60,000 nt of DNA from Takakia lepidozioides. Its lineage: Eukaryota > Streptophyta > Takakiopsida > Takakiales > Takakiaceae. The DNA is taken from NCBI GenBank assembly GCA_030704615.1, contig CM060731.1, positions 36,706,001 to 36,766,000 on the forward strand, given 5' to 3'. The notes beneath the pieces were generated by a model. That model searched no databases, was not told where the DNA came from, and saw only the letters and a list, made by a program, of their open reading frames with translations. The position numbers and the translations under genes were made by a program. Shown one piece after another: positions 52,498 through 60,000 of this stretch; position 1 is the stretch's first letter, and each line of letters opens with the position of its first letter.

Positions 52498-52820
52498 GGA
52501 CAAGCAATAGTCGATGTTTTGGACACAACTTTAGAATTTTATTTATGATATCTATTGTAAAGGCCCCAATCCAGGGCGACATATCTATTTGTTTTGATTT
52601 ACGCTTATAATGATAGAATTGTGAACGGTTTCTAAAGAGAGAACGTATTCCAATCACCCGAACAGCTGGTTACATTCTGAAATTACCTCCAGTGAATATA
52701 TAAATACTACTTCACAGCTCTATCATTATAAGTGTGAATCAAAACAAATAGATATTCTTGGATTGGGGCCTTCACAATAGATATGACATGTAAAAATTCT
52801 AAAACATCTATTGCTCGTCC
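52498..52820. repeat. Foldback element with about 110-130 nt arms
   Basis: The left arm 52498-52625 is mirrored by the right arm 52711-52820. Pairs include GGACAAGCAATAG against CTATTGCTCGTCC, ATATCTATTGTAAAGGCCCC against GGGGCCTTCACAATAGATAT, TATCTATTTGTTTTGATT against AATCAAAACAAATAGATA, and TTATAATGATAG against CTATCATTATAA. The left arm carries a short extra stretch (around 52518-52530). The central loop is about 85 nt. It is MITE-like or a hairpin-RNA locus; no coding capacity. Confidence 0.8.
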
Positions 52821-53888
52821 GAAGAAGACCATCCAATTGCAGTTCTTCGTGAATTATACGTTGTTTCATCTAAGACTATATGTCCGAACATTTGTTGAAC
52901 CACTTCCACCATTTTTTTGATTTGTTAATTAGGATCACCCATTGATATATCAAGTTGTTGCAATATCAACAGCGCTCACTGTCATGGGTCTTTCGCCTCA
53001 TCATTCCCATAGACCCTTGCAGAAAGTTTCTTCCTATCTCCTTGTTCTTAAGGAGCAAGGGTGTCCAAAATGATCATATGTGAAAAACTATAGCTATGAC
53101 CACTACTCCCGGATATGTAACTAAACGAATATCTATGCGTCAAATTTGTTGACAGTTGGGAACAACAAAGTCTCAAAGCTCTATCTAACATTAACCTCGT
53201 TAGAACAAGGGTCTAAAGGCCCAAAACATTCCATTGGGAACACATATAGTTACGTCTCGTCATCTAAACTTTCAACATAAGCCTCTGCATCTAACAAAAA
53301 AATTAGCCACTCTTTCAGCTCTGAAAAGGTCATATCAAAAGTCACTGGTTGGATTTGAGAACTTGCTCCATCCATCATATTGTAAAGTTTTGTTTAGTTC
53401 CATACCTTTCATATTCAAAGTTTTGTTGTAAGATTCAAGTCTCCGTACCCAAGAATTGTCTACTTTGTTTACTGTGCATATGATGACATCACAGGTATTG
53501 TAGAGTGCTTGATTGGAAGAGAAAGTGAGTGGGGCTAATGATTGTTGGAGACTCTGAGTGCAAACAATGTAAGTGTGTATGTGTATAGCTTTTGTCCTAA
53601 GGCTTAGTACATCTTTCATAGTTAAAACTTGATTCCGATGGCTACACCTATAGAGAGATTGACAGCCAAAAGATTAGCCAAATCCCCATTTCCAGAGCTC
53701 TCGTTTCAGTTATGAGGCCCATGATCTCTTAATTGTTGGATTATCTTGGTCTGGTACCTTATGTTACATCGATATGTATGTTATGTACAAATTTCAAATG
53801 AGCACTACAAGGAAACACTATGGTCAAAGAGGTCCTAATAGGCTACAATATACTCTGCCGCCTCTCATCTTTGTAGCCCTCAAGGTAC
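52821..53888. other. Intergenic, nothing recognised
   Basis: No supportable feature. Minus-strand sequence just below 53889 stays open in a different frame for a short stretch (reading ISEVIKVIGEYLEGYK), which may be chance or the edge of a former exon. Confidence 0.35.
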
Positions 53889-56299
53889 TCACCAATGACC
53901 TTGATCACCTCCGAAATGTCCATAATTCCAAACGGAGGAAGATGCCAAAAATGGATGTTTAGCGTCAAAGTACTTCAGATTACTATATCCACTTGCCCAT
54001 GCCACAGCTTCTGGAGGAGGCACACCAGGAAATCTTGGAACGTCACCACCGGAAAATCCTGGAACGCCACCACTGGGATATCCTGCAAAGCCACCCCTGG
54101 GAAATCCTAGACCGCTGCCGCCGGGAAACAAAAAGGGATCACCTCCTAAATGTCCATAACTTCCAAACGGAGGAAGATGCCAGAATGGATATTTAGCGTC
54201 GAAGTACGTCAGATTACCATACCCACTTGCCCATGCCACAGCTTCTGGAGGAAGAGGAGGCCCACCGGGAAATCCTGGACCGCCCCCGAGAAATGAGTCG
54301 GGATCGCCAGGTCCGAATGGTCCAAAACCTCCAAACGGAGGAGGAGGAGGACGGTCTGGACGTTTTTCACTCCTATCCTCCAGCCTAAAAGTTTTATGCT
54401 CGAATTAGAAAATTTCACTCTCCCAACTATTTATGTCAAAGTACATCGTTTTTGGAGCTTGTGTCAGCACCTAAACCTTCGTATTATTTTTATTCGGAGT
54501 TATGAAATTCTTTGTGATATCATGATACTACATTGTCATTGAACACATGTTCAAAGATTGGCTCTTTATCAAGATTGACATTCTCTTAGGAGACGACAAA
54601 AAAAGAAAACAACGTCACAAGTCATTACTTTGCCCCGAAAACATGGCTTATCTAGGGAAAATCAGTTGACATATTCTTATATTCATATTCCAAACCCTAT
54701 TTTAATTAATTCTGGACTTTTGGCTTAAATCCGGACTAAACTTAATATATATTTGTATTAAATTTAATTGAAATATTAATAATATCATGGTGTAATGTGT
54801 GATTGAACTTTGTGAAATTTCAGGTAATGTCATACTTGTTTCAAAATGTGTCATAGAAGAGGTCCATTTGACATTGAAGTGCTCAATGTGAAGTAGCAGT
54901 ATTGAACAATTCATTGAACGTCCACTTGGAAGTCGAATAAAGTAATATTCCATTGCAGATCATCATGATAAACAAATGGGTCGCATCGAACATGGGCCAA
55001 ACTCGTATTATACCATACTCGATACAACTTGCTAGTAATTTTATTGATTGAATCTTCATATGAAACACAATGTTCACTAACCACGCCATTGGAATGAATC
55101 ATGTTTTGGATGTGACAAGGGCAGTAAAATATTAAAATAGCATGAAACATTCGGAAGAGGTACTAGGGTAGTACAATAAGGTTTGGGGTGTAACTAGAGA
55201 GAAGTGTAATAAGGTTTGGGTTTACAGTAAGGGTAAGGGTTTAGGATTTGGATTTAGGGTACAAAAAGACAAACAAATATGATGGACTCACACTCGGTAG
55301 AATTAAGAAATGGTTGAGGAATTTGATATCCCTGTAATCATTCTATCATACCTTATCCAACTAAAGAAAATATTAAAAGAGCATGAAACATTGAGAAGAT
55401 GTAACATGGTAATACAATAAGGTTTGGAGTGTAACTAGGGTAGTACACTAAAGTTATTGGTTTATGGTAAGATTAATGGTTTAGGGGTGATGGTAAAGGT
55501 AGGGTTTTCGGTTTGGGTTTAAGAACACTATTGGACAAACAAATATGGAAGACTCATAGTCGCTAGAACTTGGTGTGTGTTAGAAGGATAAAAAATTAAA
55601 AAAAAAATGGAGAAACAAATATTATGGAAGAGTCATTGGGCCGGAGAAGTATTTAGATTGAGGATTCGTCCTTGGAACCTGGTATTAAGATACATATGGT
55701 TATGGTCTACTAGAGGTCTAGTGGTCTACGGAGACTAGTCTACTAGAGTAGCCTAGCCCCGAAGAAAAACCTGTTATGAAATATCGGAAATTTGGAAAAA
55801 CAATCGCTAAAAACCATGATCCTAACCCGCCATAACCCTAATCCATAACCCTAATAATCCAGCAGCACCAGTAAACCAGGATCACAAACCACCCATACCA
55901 ACCACCATACAAACCACCATACAAACCACCAGCAGAGAAGCAGCAATTCATTGAAACACCTAAACAGCTTTAATCAATTCAAACTAATTAAAACAGCTTT
56001 GGAACCACATGAATTGAAAAGAGATACTCCGCATCAGACAAGACAGCACACTCACGATACGTGACATGCAAGAATCAAATGGTGCTCTATAACCTCTGGA
56101 ACGAAAGCGAGTGAGAAAGAAAAGCAAACCAACAGCGACGTGGGCAATGCTGACCAACAAAAGCAACAACAAAACAAAAAGAAAAGAAAATCAACAAACA
56201 GAACAAAAGAGAGAATGAGATAATGACAAGCGAGCAAGAGAAAATGACATCAAACCACATGTGTAAACGAGAACATTACCTGCTAGATGCGTGAGCCAT
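53889..56299 (-). CDS. Small Gly/Pro-rich protein with duplicated module, two exons
   Basis: Exon 1 is 56299-56280 (CCGAA-ATG-GCT; encodes MAHASS plus AG, donor GTAATG). Exon 2 is 54384-53889 (acceptor ACTTTTAG|G, stop TGA). The CDS is 516 nt, 171 aa. The protein begins MAHASSRLEDRSEKRPDRPP and continues PFGGFGPFGPGDPDSF. It then has two modules of about 75 residues sharing PPEAVAWASGY, NLTYFDAKYPF or NLKYFDAKHPF, and YGHLGGD or YGHFGGD, separated by Gly/Pro/Phe-rich spacers. The module is a tandem DNA duplication of about 235 bp. In the second module a +1 and a -1 indel shift a short internal stretch (LASSSVW instead of the HLPPFG line) and restore the frame. There is no signal peptide or known domain. 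The stop overlaps a good donor (CATTG|GTGAGTACC), so a further 3' exon is possible. Confidence 0.6.
55120..55560. repeat. Local tandem duplication, unit about 245 bp
   Basis: Within the intron of the Gly/Pro-rich gene. Lines such as GCATGAAACATT, ACAATAAGGTTTGG-GTGTAACTA and GACAAACAAATATG occur at 55139/55381, 55171/55415 and about 55268/55535. The unit includes degenerate TTTAGG(G) runs that recall plant telomere repeats but are not regular. Confidence 0.55.
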
Positions 56300-57342
56300 T
56301 TCGGTGCCCCTGTTGCTGACCTGAAACGCCTAACCCTTAAGCTTCCACCGCTCCGCTCTCCCTTACGCTCTGCTTCCTTCCCGTCTCCTGTCTGCACTTG
56401 AATCCGCTGTCTGCTTCATTTCCTCCACTGAACTGCACGCTCTCTTCTCTTAGCTCTCACGGCACCCTGCACAACACGGTCTTTGCTCTTCATGCTCTCC
56501 CCTCTTCAAAACTCTCTCTTTTCTAGCGTTAGTCGGTCTTACCACTTCCGCAGCGCTTCCGCGTACACAATGGAGTGGCGAAAGGGTGGGCTGAACGACC
56601 ACACCCCTTATATGGTGCCGTCGCAAAGGATCTGAACCATCGCGTCCTTTCGAAATCGAACGGTCGCGCATGTTCCATCCAACATCCATGCAAATATCAT
56701 CCAATTCATCATTTCCATTCTATCCATCCATTTTACGAATGACTAGATGAAATGAAAAAACAGATGAATGAACGAGAAAATATGACGTTAATGATCCCTT
56801 GTACATGATCATCAATTATAACCCCGCGGGATATTTCCCACACCCCACACGTGACGATAAAAGAAATGTACAAGTCAGATCCTCTTGCGGCGTTTTTCCG
56901 CTGGGAATTATTGCTCCTGACCATGTCTACATTCGGCGGATTAAGGCTTGGAATATTTCCTCTGTCACTCATTTACACCTGCCGCATTCTCGGCCGAGTG
57001 TCATAGCTGCACGATTTCATGAAACGCTTGTCATCGGCGTTAGGCCATCATCCACTTGGACAGCATTGAATGCGAAATACGTACTGCTTTATAAGCACGA
57101 GTGCAAAACCATTGAACCACCGTTATCGGCCGTTATCTTTCAGGCATCATAATTGTTACATAGGGATCTACCAGTAAAGGACACTCTTTTCCGAAATCGG
57201 TCAAAGAGTGCACTCCTGCACCATCCAGAACCGTTCGATTGTGGCCATATCGGATATCAACGGCGACGGAAATCGATCCGCGAGACAATGTATTGCACTA
57301 TCCCATTGGAGGAGTTCCAGCGGGCAACTTGGTTTCCACCTC
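56300..57342. promoter_or_regulatory. Divergent intergenic region
   Basis: Lies between a minus-strand gene starting at 56299 and a plus-strand transcription unit to the right. It carries a minus-strand TATA-like site (CATATAAGGG, complement at 56606-56615, about 0.3 kb before the minus ATG) and is moderately GC rich near 56320-56680. No coding region is supported. Confidence 0.4.
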
Positions 57343-57350
57343 TATATAAG
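57343..57350 (+). promoter_or_regulatory. TATA-like box, plus strand
   Basis: CTCTATATAAGG with TATATAAG at 57343-57350, and CCCATTGGAG (CAAT-like, inverted) about 40 bp upstream. It is the best promoter candidate for the transposase-like gene, whose first ATG is about 0.94 kb downstream. Confidence 0.4.
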
Positions 57351-57791
57351 GTCTAAGTGCAAACTGTTCAAACTTCTATCTCTATACCTCTCACTTGCAG
57401 ATTGTGTTTCCCGCACCTCTCTGGTCATCTCCCACCTCGCTTCCCATACTGCACCTCTCTGAGCATCATGTACCTCTGTGGCCATCGCAGGTGTAACTCT
57501 CTGAATTTCCATAATCTCTCGTGTGAACTGCATTTTCACCCGTAGAAAATGTTAAGACATCTATGTGTTTTCGATACTCTACAGGAAAATCTACTTATTT
57601 GTCATCTGCATGTTTAGAAATTACAGTCCAATACTCTCCGATTTCTGTATTTTGTTATACCTCAAGTCGTGGACCTCCACTGGACAGTCGCGTCAATGCT
57701 CACATCCATCCGTCATTACAATTATTCATCCACATAATCATGTTCATCCACTAATATTCATTCGTCCGACTTTTTTATCTGTATCTCATCT

Positions 57792-57815
57792 AACTTCCAC
57801 TGTACAGTGGAGGTT
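57792..57815. repeat. 24-bp near-palindrome, copy 1
   Basis: A 24-bp segment reading AACTTCCACTGT then ACAGTGGAGGTT, symmetric except at one pair. A 20-of-24 match, also near-palindromic, lies at 59394-59417 in the intron of the adjacent transposase-like gene. Half-site lines CCTCCACTGGACAG (57674) and GCAGTGGAGGTT (58020) occur nearby. Confidence 0.6.
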
Positions 57816-58284
57816 ATATAATTAGACACAATCTTCAAATGACATGTTCCAGACCAAACAACAATTCCATTTCTATTCTACTTCTCTGAAACGTTCATAC
57901 ACGAGTGTATTTTTTTTTATTGAATTTATTCATCTCTGAATATAGTCTTCACTCATACTGCTTATTACTGTCAGTAAGGTCGTCATGGAGGGGTTTCCAG
58001 TTTCTTGAACCTCGCGTGTGCAGTGGAGGTTCCGGTGATCATGATCTTAGAGACGAGTCAAAGAGTGTTTCTTACTCTTCCCGGGTCCTCATCTCCAGTA
58101 GCCACTAGGGCCTGCCTTAATGTCTCCATTTCAGTGGTTCTCATATCATGTGATGAAGCACACTCATTATATCCTCTTCCTTATGGACATATGGATGTTG
58201 ACACCTGAAGGAGGCCATTGGGACCCCGGTGATGTAGAATGTTGGCGAAGTTCTTGCGGAGAATAACGAGTATCAAGGCCTGAC

Positions 58285-60000
58285 ATGAATCCTGATTTTA
58301 TGCCGGAGACAAGAGATACTGTCGAGAATTCTGACGTCGACGAGGATGAATCAAACCACAGACCATCGAAGAGTTCCGGGAATCCGAGCGGAGAACTCGG
58401 AAGAAACAGCTGGAGAAACTTGCAGTGCGTACTGTTGGGTGATGATGGGGGTGCACTGTTTGAGGGGAGGATTCAAGCCTGCATTCCGGACGAGGTGATC
58501 CTCAATGACAAACTGGGAGAGGACGATGTTGGAGTTCTTGTCACCAGAATACTTTCTGGAGGTTTTGGATTTTTGATGTCTCTTGTAAAATGGCCTTTAA
58601 CAAAAACACGACTTTTGGAAAGTGGGAGACTACTCTCAAATGATCTGGAGAATTTTATTAGATCCTCTGACAGTATCTTGTACGAAGATCACGAGGCAGG
58701 TGTGAAGAAAGCGGCATATCGGCATTTTACGAGAAAGAAGAGGGATCGAGAGTTGGAACACTCCAAAAAAAGAATGAAGAATCTTACTCTAGAGGAAGTC
58801 CGGTTCGTGAGCAGCAAACCTTGCTGCAGACTTCACTGCTGTCAATATTTCGATTGGCGAAAAATCTTGGCTATCCGTACTTCGTTTTGGGGATCCACTT
58901 TCAATGAAAGGAGAGAACACGGACTGAATGTTTCGAAACGACTTCACATGCTGGAAGGGACCTCTCGCAGGGCATACGTTACGATTGAGGGTGTGGATGT
59001 ATGTGAGACTGCTTGGTGGATAATTCATGGAATTGGCAGGTCCACATACATGGAGTACAAAAAGTTGAGTAAACAGGGTTGGTTGTCAAGTCTCCATGGG
59101 AACCGTGGAGTGAAGAGGCCACGCCCAATGACGCTTCAGGCAAAGGGTAATATTATGTCCATTGTCAACGGAAATACTGACCTCATGCCCCATAAGACAA
59201 GATGCATTGGGGAGGGAAGGAGGGATACTTTGAGAGTCTTACCACCTGAAATGAACTGGAAGCGAATACGAGACGAGTCCAACGAGGTATGAAATCTCCA
59301 TTTTTCAATTTCTTTCCTGGAAGATTTTTCTGATTCAATGTGGATGATCCTCCCTTCAATTTTGTGTCTTTCGACTGTGGTTCTAGCTTCAGTAACCTCC
59401 ATTGTCCAGTGGACGTTCTTTTCCTGACCCTGCCTTATTGTAATAGACCAACAAACTTTTCGGGTTGGAAGGAGTCTTGCAGTCGGCTGTTAGCCGCATC
59501 CGGAGTCGGATATTTCCTAACGTGGAGGTTCGTAAAACTGGGAGTACATTTGCGAAGTGCACGGAGTGTGAGATGTTCAAGGACCTGATCAGAAAGTCTG
59601 TCAAGAGAAGTGCAGAACAGATGACACACAAACGAGCGCTTGATAAACATTTGAGGCACCAAGAGTCGTGCAGAAGACTGTACCATAGCTGGAGGAATGA
59701 GTCTGTTATGATTCCGGAGGAGTTTCTCTGTATTATTCACAACAAAATGGATCATAGAAAAACAGTTGTTCCAAGGCTACAGACTCCAAATAAGATGATT
59801 TCTGGATTGGGTCAGCTTCCAGTTTCACTAACAGGAATAGTCACGCACGGACACGGTGATGGAGCTTATGGACAGTATTATCTTGAGTTCTGGAAGGGAA
59901 ATTCAAACTTTACAATTGGTTCTTTGGCACGTTGCCTGCGCCAGCTGGAGAAGCGAACCTGTCGCGAGTCCAGGAACATTTTCGATTACTGACTTCAAAA
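58285..60000 (+). CDS. Transposase-like gene (DUF7869-type), truncated by window edge
   Basis: Exon 1 is 58285-59286 (donor AACGAG|GTATGA). Exon 2 starts at about 59483 (acceptor GTCTTGCAG|TCG) and runs to the right edge or to the stop at 59992. Exon 1 has an acidic start, a FEGRIQACIPDEVILNDKLG region, then CCRLHCCQYF, LAIRTSFWGSTFNERREHG, YVTIEGVDVCETAWWIIHGI and TYMEYKKL. This Cys-rich, helix-turn-helix-like layout precedes the core in a widespread eukaryotic mobile-element family. Exon 2 has FAKCTECEMFKDL, KHLRHQESCRRLYHSWR, IHNKMDHRKTVVPRLQ and LTGIVTHGHGDGAYGQYYLE, as in proteins annotated DUF7869/transposase-like. The frame ends in RNIFDY and a stop at 59990-59992, where relatives continue with the rest of the core. 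It is therefore probably interrupted (decay, or an unseen splice). Confidence 0.6.
59394..59417. repeat. 24-bp near-palindrome, copy 2
   Basis: Reads AACCTCCATTGT then CCAGTGGACGTT. It matches copy 1 (57792-57815) at 20 of 24 positions and falls in the predicted intron of the transposase-like gene. Confidence 0.6.

Noticed and set aside
55190-55520. Interstitial telomere repeats
   Set aside because: TTTAGGG-like runs are few and irregular and belong to a 245-bp duplicated unit.

Overview
This is a land-plant nuclear fragment, most likely from a spore-bearing plant with swimming sperm, and a fern is the best guess. The reasons are multi-exon genes with plant-type introns, a chloroplast rhodanese-type gene, degenerate plant PPR repeats, abundant decayed repeats, and an ODF3/SHIPPO (PGPGTY-repeat) gene. 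ODF3-type genes belong to eukaryotes with flagella and are not expected in flowering plants. The species call is inference. All gene models below were built by hand from splice signals, reading phase and family similarity; no search was run.

Layout. About 1-14,400 is repeat land. It holds degenerate PPR pseudogene modules (0.6-0.8 and 3.4-4.3 kb, minus strand), an array of palindromic units built on GATGGCGTTGACGCCATC (5.4-7.2 kb), candidate tRNA-derived SINE copies (7.5-8.3 kb), a GC-rich GCGACG-loaded insert (9.1-9.6 kb), a 75-bp minisatellite (10.2-10.6 kb), a 1.7-kb element with 15-bp terminal inverted repeats and an internal duplication (10.8-12.5 kb), and a 300-nt foldback (13.45-13.76 kb).

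From 14.4 to about 30.7 kb three genes lie in a row on the minus strand. They are an NADPH-dependent diflavin oxidoreductase (ATR3/TAH18/NDOR1 family, six exons, complete, 647 aa), a chloroplast rhodanese-like protein (STR11-like, ten exons, complete, 296 aa) and a RING-H2 E3 ubiquitin ligase (partly resolved). A decayed LINE sits within the RING locus.

From 33 to 52 kb everything is on the plus strand. There is a tandem pair of LC8 dynein light-chain genes (99 aa each, one residue apart), an ODF3/SHIPPO-repeat gene, an unrecognised basic repeat-containing gene resolved only at its 3' end, and a five-exon gene of about 969 aa joining a MYND zinc finger to a DUF4470-like region. LC8 and ODF3 proteins are axonemal components in many organisms. 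DUF4470 is also the N-terminal domain of the axonemal dynein assembly factor DNAAF3. The stretch may therefore be a neighbourhood of sperm-motility genes; this is inference.

The last 8 kb holds a second foldback (52.5-52.8 kb), a small Gly/Pro-rich two-exon gene with a duplicated module (minus strand), local tandem repeats, and the start of a transposase-like gene that runs to the right edge of the window.
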